Source: Celeribacter ethanolicus (GTDB lineage: Bacteria; Pseudomonadota; Alphaproteobacteria; Rhodobacterales; Rhodobacteraceae). From it: DNA of 64,000 nucleotides. Under the pieces are notes generated by a model. That model worked only from the letters and a program-made list of their open reading frames with translations. It searched no databases and had not been told where the DNA came from. The position numbers and the translations under genes were made by a program. The number at the start of each line of letters is the position of its first letter. Position 1 is the first letter of the stretch. Below, piece by piece: positions 8,633 through 17,149 of this stretch. The DNA lies in assembly GCF_001550095.1 (NCBI RefSeq), contig NZ_LRUC01000008.1, forward strand, positions 85,253-149,252, in the 5' to 3' direction.

Positions 8633-9840
8633 CCGGAATATTCCAGCAAAATAGCCGAGATATCGTCGGGGAAATCCCTGTCCTTGTTGTAATCGTTGAG
8701 ATCCCACAGGAAGGTGTCGAAAAACGCGTTTCCGGTCTCACGGCTCACCTTGCGACACATCTCGGCAAGCCCCTCCTCACCGAGCATTCCGTCGCCGCCA
8801 TCGGGACATTCCGTCACGCCGTCGGAGAAAATCAGGATACGCTCACCTGGCGAAAGGGTCAGACGCACATCTTCATACGGCGCATTCGGGATAAGCCCGA
8901 CCGGCATGCCACCGTCACCGAAGAAGGTCACACTCCCGTCGGTCGATTGGAATATCGGGGTCGGATGACCGCATTGCGCCATCACAAAATCGCCGCTGAA
9001 CCGATCGAAATGCCCAAGAATCATGGTAAAATAGAGATCCGTTTCCATCTCCTCGAGCATCAGCCGATTGAGGGCCGCCGCGACCTCGGAGGGATCTGCG
9101 GGGTAAAACCCACCCTGTTCATTGCTGCGGATCGCAAGGTTCTGTTCCGGTGTCGACCCTGTCAGATAGGCCGCAAGCCGCGCCGTCATCAATGCGGAGG
9201 CAATGCCATGCCCCGACACGTCGAGCGCGAAAATGCCGAACTGTCGCTCGTTGATCGGGAAAAAGCCGACAAGATCGCCTCCGACATGCCCACTCGGCCG
9301 CAGCAGCAATGACACCTGCGCCGTCTGGAAATCCCGGAACCGCTCTCGCACCAGCGACTGCTGCATCTTCCGTGCCTCGACCAGATCGCGATCGAGCGAA
9401 TCGTAGAGCGCCGAGATCTCGGCCAGGGTCGAGCTGACCAGGCGGTTCTTTTCCGTCAGTTCCCGCTCCATTCGCAAAATGCGTTCCCCGGCACGGATGC
9501 GGGCCAAAAGCTCATCGCCCGCCACAGGTTTGGTCAGAAAGTCATCCGCACCGACATCGAGCCCCTGAGCCACCTCCGCCTTGTCGGATTTCGACGTCAA
9601 AAGGATGAAATAACCATAATGCGCACGGTCGAGTTGCCGAAAGGCCTGACAAAACTCCAGCCCGTTCATTCCCGGCATCATCCAGTCGGAAACTACGAGA
9701 TCAATCGGCTCACGCTGACAGATTTCTATCGCCTCCCCCCCCGAAGCCGCCTCGAAAACCACATATCCCCAACGGCCGAGATAAGAGGACAAAATACGGC
9801 GTTGTGCCCGCGAATCGTCCACGACCAGAACGGTGTTCAC
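8617..9840 (-). CDS. response regulator with C-terminal PP2C (RsbU/SpoIIE-type) phosphatase
   Basis: A protein of about 407 residues with two domains. The N-terminal receiver has TVLVVDDSRAQRR, the phospho-acceptor D52 in SDWMMPGMNG and the LTSKSD and FLTKPV signatures. A short coiled linker (about residues 125-190) leads to a PP2C-type serine phosphatase with ALDVSGHGIASALMT and FSDGVTEC metal-binding motifs. Such proteins usually dephosphorylate an anti-anti-sigma factor, or a partner, on receiver phosphorylation; no such partner is adjacent. It diverges from an Hpt gene across a 208-bp gap holding a perfect CtrA box. The GTG at 9840 is the start nearest the receiver's first strand; an upstream start is possible. 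It resembles RbaY-type regulators of Rhodobacter in architecture. Confidence 0.88.
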   Translation of the reverse strand: MNTVLVVDDSRAQRRILSSYLGRWGYVVFEAASGGEAIEICQREPIDLVVSDWMMPGMNGLEFCQAFRQLDRAHYGYFILLTSKSDKAEVAQGLDVGADDFLTKPVAGDELLARIRAGERILRMERELTEKNRLVSSTLAEISALYDSLDRDLVEARKMQQSLVRERFRDFQTAQVSLLLRPSGHVGGDLVGFFPINERQFGIFALDVSGHGIASALMTARLAAYLTGSTPEQNLAIRSNEQGGFYPADPSEVAAALNRLMLEEMETDLYFTMILGHFDRFSGDFVMAQCGHPTPIFQSTDGSVTFFGDGGMPVGLIPNAPYEDVRLTLSPGERILIFSDGVTECPDGGDGMLGEEGLAEMCRKVSRETGNAFFDTFLWDLNDYNKDRDFPDDISAILLEYSGQNTR

Positions 9841-9948
9841 GACGCCACGTTCAGGTACGGCTTGTAAATACGTGTGATTTTTCTGAGCGATGAGCAAAAC
9901 GAAGCACCCTGACCTGTGACGTGTTCCGCTCATCCTGAGCCAGACGAT

Positions 9949-9963
9949 TTAATGTCGCCTTAA
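9949..9963. promoter_or_regulatory. CtrA-type binding site between receiver-PP2C and Hpt genes
   Basis: The sequence is TTAA-TGTCGCC-TTAA, an exact TTAA-N7-TTAA. It lies 86-100 bp upstream of the Hpt start and 109-123 bp upstream of the receiver-PP2C start, so it could serve either gene. CtrA is the phosphorelay master regulator of alphaproteobacteria. Confidence 0.6.
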
Positions 9964-10048
9964 ATCTAAAATTTTCCGGAAAATCGGGACCGCGCTTACA
10001 TTTGCGTAACCTTATTGCACTCTTATCGCTCACAGACAGGAGGCTGCC

Positions 10049-10369
10049 ATGATTGACTGGGACCGGGTTGCGGAATTGCGAGACGAAGTTGGCGCGGAAG
10101 ATTTTCGCGAAGTTGTGGACCTGTTTCTCGAGGAGGTCGACGAAGTGATCAAGCGCATGAAAGCCATGTCGGACTCATCGTCTCTCGAACAAGATCTTCA
10201 CTTTCTCAAGGGCAGTTCGCTGAACCTCGGTTTTGCTGCCTTCTCCGCCTTGTGCCGTGACGGAGAAAAAGCAGCGCGAGAGGGGCGCTCCGAAGTGATC
10301 AACATGGCCAAAATCTTTGACAGTTACGCTCAATCACGCTCTGAATTTATCAGCAGGACCGTTGCCTGA
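10049..10369 (+). CDS. stand-alone Hpt (histidine phosphotransfer) protein
   Basis: A 106-residue all-helical protein with one Hpt domain. The phospho-acceptor is His51 in LHFLKGSSLNLG, the core Hpt motif. GACAGGAGG precedes the ATG at good spacing. Hpt proteins shuttle phosphate between receiver domains of hybrid kinases and response regulators. The divergent receiver-PP2C gene is an obvious candidate partner, and the shared gap holds a CtrA box, so the two may form a small output branch of the cell-cycle phosphorelay. No hybrid kinase is encoded nearby. Confidence 0.85.
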   Translation: MIDWDRVAELRDEVGAEDFREVVDLFLEEVDEVIKRMKAMSDSSSLEQDLHFLKGSSLNLGFAAFSALCRDGEKAAREGRSEVINMAKIFDSYAQSRSEFISRTVA

Positions 10370-10377
10370 ACAGCCAT

Positions 10378-11628
10378 CTATAGAACGAATTCCGCCAGAT
10401 CCCGATCATTTGTGATATCACGATAGACCAGCCCGGCCTTGTTCATGTTCTCGAACAAATGCGCAAAATTCGCCGGATCGTCGGTTTCGATTCCAATCAG
10501 GACCGATCCGAAATTGCGAGCGGATTTTTTCAGATATTCGAAGCGAGCGATGTCATCGTTCGGCCCCAGCATGTCAAGGAAATCGCGCAAGGCACCGGGA
10601 CGCTGCGGCATACGCAGGATGAAATACTTTTTAAGCTCCCGGAAACGCTGTGCCCGTTCCTTGACTTCCGGCAGGCGTTCGAAATCGAAATTGCCACCAG
10701 ACGTCACACACAGAACGCGTTTACCCTGAATCGCGTCACGAATGTCCTGAAGCGCGTCTATCGACAAGGCCCCAGCGGGTTCCAGAACGATGCCCTCGAC
10801 ATTCAGCATGTCGAGCATGGTCGAACAGATGCGATCCTCGGGGCAGGCGAGAATGTGATCGGTGGGAATGTCCTGCAGAATCCCGAAAGGCAGCGCTCCG
10901 ATCCGCGCGACGGCCGCCCCGTCGACAAAACTGTCGACATCGCTCAGCGTCACGGGTTCTCCGGCCGCAACCGCAGCCGCCAGAGAGCGCCCACCCATCG
11001 GCTCCACCAAATAGACCTCGGTCGCAGGCGCCGTTTCGCGCAGGTAGGACAGCACGCCCGCCGAAAGCCCGCCGCCGCCCACGGGCAGGACAACTACGTC
11101 CGGTACCATCTGGGACATGAATTCGACGGCCACGGTCGCCTGCCCCTCGATCACATCCATGTCGTCGAAAGGTGCAAGAAAATGCCCGCCCTGCTCCGCG
11201 CAATAGCTCTGTGCTGCCTCCAGTGTGTTGTCGAAATAGTCGCCAACCAAACGGATCTCGATGTTGTCACCGCCAAAGACCTTGGTCTTGTCGATCTTCT
11301 GCTGCGGCGTCGTGACCGGCATGAAGATCACCCCTTTCACCCCGAATTGCCGACAGGCAAAAGCCACGCCCTGTGCATGGTTCCCCGCAGAGGCGCAGAC
11401 GAAAAGACCGATGCTCGGGTCTTTTTCCCGCGCTTTTATCATCGCATTCCATGCGCCGCGCAGCTTGTAGGATCGCACCGGCGTCAGATCCTCGCGCTTC
11501 AGCCAGACATCGCAATCATAGGCTTTCGACAGGTGATCGTTGCGCAGGCAGGGCGTAGGCGCGAACAGACGCCGGACCAGCGTTTCCGCAGCGCGCGCAC
11601 GTTCGGTGAAAGGACCCGTCTCAGTCAT
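10378..11628 (-). CDS. ilvA: threonine dehydratase
   Basis: A 416-residue PLP enzyme that deaminates threonine to 2-oxobutanoate, the entry step to isoleucine. The cofactor lysine is K55 in RSYKLRGAW. CASAGNHAQGVA binds the phosphate and PVGGGGLSAGV follows. The C-terminal part (about residues 330-416; ILRMPQRPGALRDFLDMLGP) is an ACT-like regulatory domain, so isoleucine feedback is possible. It runs just downstream of, and overlaps by 8 bp, a membrane-protein gene on the same strand. The short single-ACT form fits the bacterial/alphaproteobacterial type; a catabolic role cannot be excluded. Confidence 0.95.
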   Translation of the reverse strand: MTETGPFTERARAAETLVRRLFAPTPCLRNDHLSKAYDCDVWLKREDLTPVRSYKLRGAWNAMIKAREKDPSIGLFVCASAGNHAQGVAFACRQFGVKGVIFMPVTTPQQKIDKTKVFGGDNIEIRLVGDYFDNTLEAAQSYCAEQGGHFLAPFDDMDVIEGQATVAVEFMSQMVPDVVVLPVGGGGLSAGVLSYLRETAPATEVYLVEPMGGRSLAAAVAAGEPVTLSDVDSFVDGAAVARIGALPFGILQDIPTDHILACPEDRICSTMLDMLNVEGIVLEPAGALSIDALQDIRDAIQGKRVLCVTSGGNFDFERLPEVKERAQRFRELKKYFILRMPQRPGALRDFLDMLGPNDDIARFEYLKKSARNFGSVLIGIETDDPANFAHLFENMNKAGLVYRDITNDRDLAEFVL

Positions 11629-12373
11629 GAAGCTCCCCCCGCATGGCCAGTTCGTAAATCGACGACAACAGGCTCACGTTGACCATCAGCAAAAACCACC
11701 CGGCCAGCAATTCATAAAGCAAGCCCAGCAAACCGCTTCCGAACACCGATCCGATGAGCTGAATCACGATGAACAAAGCGATAGACAGGATCACGGCCTG
11801 AAAGATCACGGCGGAATGCGGCTTCGTGGCCTGCCAGGCTTGAACGAATGAGATTTTCTGCCCCAGCGCAACTGCGGGCAGGGTCGGAGAGAGCCGGAAA
11901 AACACGAACACGGCAGGCAATGCGATCAGTACCATGACAAACAGCCCGCCCAGGGCCTGCGCCAGAACATTTCCAAAGAGCCCAAGCAGAAGACCACCCA
12001 AGAGCCCAACGGAAAGACCGATCAGCAAGCCAATGATGATCGACAGGATCAGATAGCCCCAGATGCGGGACCCGCTCCAGGACGGGAAGGCCGAGGTCGG
12101 GCGTTTGCCCTCCAATGCGTAACGGTGCCACTCGACAGCGATCCAGCAGGAGCCCACCGCCATCACCACATTCGACAGGAGAATGAGCCAGATGCCACTG
12201 CCTGCAACAGCCTCCGGATTCCCCGAAGCCAAAGCCTCCATATCGACGGCATTAAAAGTGAGAATCTGCACGATCAGAATGCCGATCCAGATCAGACCGG
12301 AAACGGCGAGCGCCTCGTCCAGATGCCGGATGACCCGCAGAACCGCGTTTTGGAATAGAATGAAACCCGTCAT
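11621..12373 (-). CDS. multi-pass membrane protein of unknown function
   Basis: A 250-residue, strongly hydrophobic protein with about five or six membrane segments: residues 25-41, 58-78, 105-130 (very Gly/Leu rich, LIGLSVGLLGGLLLGLFG), 138-160, 185-210 and 215-240. A short conserved-looking loop, EWHRYALEGKRPTSAFP, lies between the second and third segments. I recognise no catalytic or transport motif; it is reminiscent of the small conserved YIP1/DUF-type membrane proteins of alphaproteobacteria. It overlaps ilvA by 8 bp and diverges from argG. Confidence 0.75.
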   Translation of the reverse strand: MTGFILFQNAVLRVIRHLDEALAVSGLIWIGILIVQILTFNAVDMEALASGNPEAVAGSGIWLILLSNVVMAVGSCWIAVEWHRYALEGKRPTSAFPSWSGSRIWGYLILSIIIGLLIGLSVGLLGGLLLGLFGNVLAQALGGLFVMVLIALPAVFVFFRLSPTLPAVALGQKISFVQAWQATKPHSAVIFQAVILSIALFIVIQLIGSVFGSGLLGLLYELLAGWFLLMVNVSLLSSIYELAMRGELHD

Positions 12374-12509
12374 GACGACCTTTCTCAGAACTTATGCCCG
12401 CAGGTTTAGTGCTTTTGCCCGGGGAGCTAAAGCAATCTTGGGCGTAAACCTTGCTCTTGCCCCAAAAAACCGATAATCGCGCCTGCGAACTCCGAAAAAG
12501 GAATGTCCC

Positions 12510-13733
12510 ATGTCTGCGCCTAAAAAAGTGGTTCTCGCCTATTCCGGCGGCCTCGATACTTCGATCATCCTTAAATGGCTTCAGACCGAATACGGTTGTG
12601 AGGTCGTGACCTTCACCGCCGATCTCGGTCAGGGCGAGGAGTTGGAGCCAGCGCGCCAGAAGGCGGAACTCCTTGGTATCAAACCAGAAAACATCTACAT
12701 CGAAGATGTGCGCGAAGAGTTCGTGCGTGATTTCGTCTTCCCGATGTTCCGCGCCAACGCGCTTTATGAAGGCGAATACCTGCTGGGCACCTCGATTGCG
12801 CGTCCGCTGATCTCCAAACGTCTTGTCGAGATTGCCGAAGCGACCGGGGCCGATGCCGTGGCGCATGGCGCGACCGGCAAGGGCAACGATCAGGTGCGTT
12901 TCGAGCTTTCCGCCTACGCGCTCAACCCCGACATCAAGGTGATCGCGCCCTGGCGGATCTGGGACCTGTCATCCCGTACAAAACTCATTGATTTTGCTGA
13001 GAAAAACCAGATCCCGATCGCCAAAAACAAACGTGGCGAAGCGCCGTTCTCGGTCGATGCCAACCTGCTGCACACCTCGTCCGAGGGTCGCGTTCTCGAG
13101 AACCCGGCAGAGCAAGCGCCGGACTACGTTCTCCAACGGACCGTGCCGGTGGAACAGGCGCCGAACGAGCCGGAATATGTCGAAATCACCTTTGAAAAAG
13201 GCGATGCGGTTGCGGTCAACGGCGAGGCGATGTCTCCGGCTACCCTGTTGACAAAGCTCAATGAATTGGGCGGCAAACATGGCATCGGCGTGCTCGATCT
13301 GGTGGAAAACCGCTTCGTCGGCATGAAATCCCGCGGCATCTATGAGACCCCGGGCGGTACCATTCTTCTGCAAGCGCACCGCGGCATCGAACAGATCACG
13401 CTCGACAGCGGCGCAGGCCACCTGAAAGACAGCCTGATGCCGCGCTATGCCGAGCTGATCTACAACGGCTTCTGGTTCTCCCCGGAACGCGAGATGTTGC
13501 AGGCTGCCATCGACAAATCACAAGAACATGTGTCGGGCACCGTGCGCCTGAAACTTTACAAAGGCGCCGCGCATACCGTTGGCCGCTGGTCCGAGGCTTC
13601 GCTCTATTCCGAGAAACACGTGACCTTCGAGGACGATGCCGGTGCCTACGACCAAAAAGACGCCGCAGGCTTTATTCAGCTCAACGCTCTGCGCCTGAAA
13701 CTTCTGGCGGCCCGGAATCGCCGCCTGAAATAA
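12510..13733 (+). CDS. argG: argininosuccinate synthase
   Basis: A 407-residue enzyme that joins citrulline and aspartate with ATP in arginine synthesis. The N-terminal [12 protein letters not shown] is the pyrophosphatase P-loop of the family; [29 protein letters not shown], the IAPWR block and the C-terminal [14 protein letters not shown] stretch complete the family pattern. GGAATGTCCC precedes the ATG. Downstream are a 9-bp inverted repeat and a standard terminator. No other arginine gene is nearby, as usual for a dispersed pathway in this group. Confidence 0.98.
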   Translation: MSAPKKVVLAYSGGLDTSIILKWLQTEYGCEVVTFTADLGQGEELEPARQKAELLGIKPENIYIEDVREEFVRDFVFPMFRANALYEGEYLLGTSIARPLISKRLVEIAEATGADAVAHGATGKGNDQVRFELSAYALNPDIKVIAPWRIWDLSSRTKLIDFAEKNQIPIAKNKRGEAPFSVDANLLHTSSEGRVLENPAEQAPDYVLQRTVPVEQAPNEPEYVEITFEKGDAVAVNGEAMSPATLLTKLNELGGKHGIGVLDLVENRFVGMKSRGIYETPGGTILLQAHRGIEQITLDSGAGHLKDSLMPRYAELIYNGFWFSPEREMLQAAIDKSQEHVSGTVRLKLYKGAAHTVGRWSEASLYSEKHVTFEDDAGAYDQKDAAGFIQLNALRLKLLAARNRRLK

Positions 13734-13755
13734 CTGTCGGCAAAACGTCGGACTA

Positions 13756-13788
13756 TTGTCGGACTTCCGTCGGGCACAGGTCCGACAA
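13756..13788. repeat. inverted repeat downstream of argG
   Basis: TTGTCGGAC (13756-13764) is perfectly complementary to GTCCGACAA (13780-13788) across a 15-nt loop. Another GTCGGAC copy lies at 13747-13753. The hairpin directly precedes the argG terminator. Confidence 0.6.
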
Positions 13789-13797
13789 ACGTATAAG

Positions 13798-13825
13798 AAA
13801 AGGGCGCCCGAAGGCGCCCTTTTTC
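13798..13825. terminator. bidirectional terminator between argG and the ribokinase-like gene
   Basis: An 11-bp stem (13798-13808 with 13813-13823) holds a CGAA loop, with A residues on one side and T residues on the other. It lies between convergent genes. Confidence 0.85.
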
Positions 13826-13846
13826 ATGAGAGGATCCGCCCCGGTC

Positions 13847-14719
13847 TTAGCCACGAAAGGCTTTGACATCCGCCGCGGTTGGAATGGCATCCGCGGTACC
13901 CGGACGGGTGACCTTGAGCGCCGCCGCCTGTACCGCCCACTCCATCGCCGTGCGGATCGGCATACCGAAATCGAGACCTGCCGCCACATAGCCCACAAAA
14001 GTGTCACCGGCGCCTGTGCTGTCGACGGCAGTGACTTTCGGTGAGGTCACTTCGATCACCTCGCCAGTTTCGTTCGAGCGCCACATCGCCCCTCTGGCCC
14101 CGAGTGTCACGAGAACCTGCGGCACCGGAATCTGATCGAGGGTCATGCCCATCTCGGAACAGAGCTGTGAGGCCTCCACCGCGTTCATCACCACCATGGA
14201 GACATCGGGGATCACACCGCGCACCGCCTCGACGGAGAACGGAGCAGCGGAGTAGATCACCCGCATGCCCTTCACCAGCGCAAAGGTCGCGGCATGGGCC
14301 TGAAGATTGGTTTCGTTCTGGAGCAAAAGCGTATCGCCAGATTTGGCCTGATCAATGGCCTGAATGACGAATTCGCTGTCCTGTTTCACATTCGCACCCG
14401 GGTCGATGACGATCATGTTCTCACCATCGGGCCCGACATAGATCACCGCATGACCGGTGGGCTCGTCGACCTCCCGCAGGAATTTACAATTGGCACCGTA
14501 GGTTTCGATCCGCTGCCGCACCCAGGGATCGGTCTTGCCGATGGCACCGATGTGATAGACCTCCGCCCCGGCTTTCGCGGCGGCGACGGATTGGTTGGCC
14601 CCTTTGCCACCCAATCCGATCTTGTGCCCGGTGGCGCTTAGCGTTTCGCCGGGGCCGGGAAAGCGAGGCAGGGTGTAAAAGCGGTCGATATTGACCGAAC
14701 CGAGATTGAAAATCGCCAT
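13847..14719 (-). CDS. rbsK: PfkB-family sugar kinase, ribokinase-like
   Basis: A 290-residue kinase. The first PfkB signature (GGKGANQSVAAAKAG, residues 37-51) and the second (DSTGAGDTFVGY, with catalytic D239) are both intact. The N-terminal NLGSVNIDRFYTLPRFPGPGET pattern binds the sugar in ribokinases. The likely reaction is D-ribose to ribose-5-phosphate, but no ribose transporter or regulator is adjacent and close relatives phosphorylate other sugars, so the symbol is a family-level guess. It lies downstream of maeB on the same strand, 27 bp away. Confidence 0.82.
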   Translation of the reverse strand: MAIFNLGSVNIDRFYTLPRFPGPGETLSATGHKIGLGGKGANQSVAAAKAGAEVYHIGAIGKTDPWVRQRIETYGANCKFLREVDEPTGHAVIYVGPDGENMIVIDPGANVKQDSEFVIQAIDQAKSGDTLLLQNETNLQAHAATFALVKGMRVIYSAAPFSVEAVRGVIPDVSMVVMNAVEASQLCSEMGMTLDQIPVPQVLVTLGARGAMWRSNETGEVIEVTSPKVTAVDSTGAGDTFVGYVAAGLDFGMPIRTAMEWAVQAAALKVTRPGTADAIPTAADVKAFRG

Positions 14720-14746
14720 TTATACACCTCCTCAACAGAGTTCTTC

Positions 14747-17011
14747 TTACTTGGTCTGGCCCACCTTGCAGGCGGCCAGGATCGCCATGTTCAGAATGTC
14801 GTTTACCGTCGAAACGGTTGAACAAATCTGAATAGGCTTGTCGACACCGGTCAGGATCGGCCCAATCACCGTCGCACCGGCCATTTCCTGCATCAGCTTG
14901 ACGGAAATAGAGGCGGAGTGACGTGCGGGCACGACGAGAATATTGGCCGGACCGGAGAGACGACAGAACGGGTAAGAGGCCATCGCATCAGGGTTCAGCG
15001 CCACATCGACGGTCATCTCGCCATCGTATTCGAAATCGGCGCCACGGGCGTCGAGCACCTCGGAAGCGACATGCATTTTATGCGCGCGCTCCGACACCGG
15101 ATAGCCGAAGGTCGAGAAGGAAGCGAAGGCCACGCGCGGCTCGATCCCCATGGACCGCGCAACACGGGCGGCAGCGATGGCGATGTCGGCGAGATCCTCT
15201 TCGACCGGCCATTCATGGACGAGCGTGTCGGCGATGAAGATGATCCGGCCCTTGTGCAGAAGCGCCGTGACACCGACCGCGCCATCCTGTGCCGTTGCAT
15301 CGAACACAGAATTGATCCGGTCGAGCACATGGGCGGATTTGCGGGTCGCTCCGGTCACCAAGCCGTCGGCATGGCCATGGGCCAGCATCAGCGCGGAGAA
15401 GGCATGACGGTCGCGGGCGGCGAGACGGTGGATGTCCTTCTGGTCGAAACCACGACGTTGCAGGCGTTTGTAGAGGAAATCCTTGTAATCCTGCAGGTGG
15501 CGCGTGTTGGCCGCGTTGACGATCTCAAGCTCGGAAATAGCTTCGCCGAGACCTTCTTCCTGCAGCTTGCGGCTGATCTCATCGGTACGCCCCACGACGA
15601 GCGCGCGACCGAACCCGCCCCGGTGGTAGGCCACAGCGGCGCGCAACACACGGGGATCGTCGCCCTCGGCGAAGATCATCGTCGCCTGTTCCTGACGCGC
15701 GCGGGCATAGAGCCGTTGCAGAAGGTGCGCGGTCGGATCCATGCGGGCCTGAAGGTCCTGCGCATAGCCTTCCATGTCGATGATCGGACGACGGGCCACG
15801 CCGGTGTCCATCCCGGCCTGCGCCACGGCGGGCGGAATGGTGTAGATCAGACGCGGATCGAAGGGGGTCGGGATGATGTAATCGCGACCGAAGGACAGTT
15901 TCTGACCGTAGGCCAGAGCCACCTCATCCGGCACATCTTCGCGGGCCAGTGCCGCAAGGGCCTGAGCACAGGCGATTTTCATGTCGTCGTTGATCGCACG
16001 GGCATGGATGTCGAGCGCACCGCGGAACAGGTAGGGGAAACCCAGAACGTTGTTGACCTGGTTCGGATAATCGGAGCGCCCGGTGGCAACGATGACGTCG
16101 TCGCGCACGGCATGGGCGTCTTCGGGCGTGATCTCAGGGTCGGGGTTCGCCATGGCAAAGATCACCGCATCGGGCGCCATGGATTTCACCATGTCCTGGG
16201 TGACGGCGCCTTTGGCAGACACGCCGAGGAAGACATCCGCGCCTTCCATCGCCTCGGCCAGCGTGCGGGCATCGGTGACGGCGGCATGGGCCGATTTCCA
16301 CTGGTTCATGCCCTCGGTGCGACCTTGGTAAATCACGCCCTTGGTGTCGCACATGATGCAGTTGTCGTGCTGAGCGCCCATCGCCTTGATGAGTTCGAGA
16401 CAGGCGATCCCGGCAGCACCGGCGCCGTTCAGGACGATTTTACAATCCTCGATCTTTTTCCCGGAGAGGTACAGCGCGTTGATCAGACCTGCGGCACAGA
16501 TCACGGCGGTGCCGTGTTGGTCATCGTGGAACACCGGGATATCCATCTGTTCCTTGAGCGTCTGCTCGATGATGAAACACTCGGGCGCCTTGATGTCCTC
16601 AAGGTTGATGCCGCCAAAGGTCGGCCCCATGAGACGCACGGCGCGGATGATTTCTTCCGGATCGGTGGTGTCCAGTTCGATGTCGATGGAGTTCACGTCG
16701 GCAAAGCGTTTGAACAGAACCGCCTTGCCTTCCATAACCGGTTTGGACGCCAGCGCGCCAAGATTACCGAGCCCCAGGACGGCCGTACCGTTGGAGATCA
16801 CCGCGACGAGGTTGCCCTTGTTCGTATAGTCGTAGGCGGTTTCCGGCGTTTGCGCGATTTCCTCGCAGGGCACGGCCACACCCGGAGAATAGGCCAGCGA
16901 CAGATCGCGTTGGGTCGACATGGGCACGCTGGGCGTGATGTCGAATTTGCCAGGGCGCGGTTCCATGTGGAACGTCAACGCCTCTTCGCGGGTCTGTTTG
17001 GTCTTTGACAT
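14747..17011 (-). CDS. maeB: NADP-dependent malic enzyme with phosphotransacetylase-like C-terminal domain
   Basis: A 754-residue fusion. The N-terminal malic half (to about residue 430) has [12 protein letters not shown], the [12 protein letters not shown] metal/substrate region, the NAD(P) fold [13 protein letters not shown] and [10 protein letters not shown]. The C-terminal half resembles phosphotransacetylase ([42 protein letters not shown]) but in MaeB enzymes this part is regulatory rather than catalytic. It converts malate to pyruvate and CO2, supplying NADPH and pyruvate from TCA intermediates. It diverges from mutS across a 138-bp gap. Confidence 0.96.
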   Translation of the reverse strand: MSKTKQTREEALTFHMEPRPGKFDITPSVPMSTQRDLSLAYSPGVAVPCEEIAQTPETAYDYTNKGNLVAVISNGTAVLGLGNLGALASKPVMEGKAVLFKRFADVNSIDIELDTTDPEEIIRAVRLMGPTFGGINLEDIKAPECFIIEQTLKEQMDIPVFHDDQHGTAVICAAGLINALYLSGKKIEDCKIVLNGAGAAGIACLELIKAMGAQHDNCIMCDTKGVIYQGRTEGMNQWKSAHAAVTDARTLAEAMEGADVFLGVSAKGAVTQDMVKSMAPDAVIFAMANPDPEITPEDAHAVRDDVIVATGRSDYPNQVNNVLGFPYLFRGALDIHARAINDDMKIACAQALAALAREDVPDEVALAYGQKLSFGRDYIIPTPFDPRLIYTIPPAVAQAGMDTGVARRPIIDMEGYAQDLQARMDPTAHLLQRLYARARQEQATMIFAEGDDPRVLRAAVAYHRGGFGRALVVGRTDEISRKLQEEGLGEAISELEIVNAANTRHLQDYKDFLYKRLQRRGFDQKDIHRLAARDRHAFSALMLAHGHADGLVTGATRKSAHVLDRINSVFDATAQDGAVGVTALLHKGRIIFIADTLVHEWPVEEDLADIAIAAARVARSMGIEPRVAFASFSTFGYPVSERAHKMHVASEVLDARGADFEYDGEMTVDVALNPDAMASYPFCRLSGPANILVVPARHSASISVKLMQEMAGATVIGPILTGVDKPIQICSTVSTVNDILNMAILAACKVGQTK

Positions 17012-17149
17012 GCGCGCGTGCCTCCTCGTCGTCAGTCGGTCCTACTTACCCACAGCCCGTGGGATGCTCAACAAAAAGAACGCGATCAGGGCCTTTACCT
17101 CACCCATCGGGGCGATAAGTTGGTCCGAAATCAAAACCGGAAGCCGACA

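Noticed and set aside
14918..17008. 696-codon plus-strand open frame
   Set aside because: Antisense to maeB; His/Arg/Gly-rich shadow without motifs.
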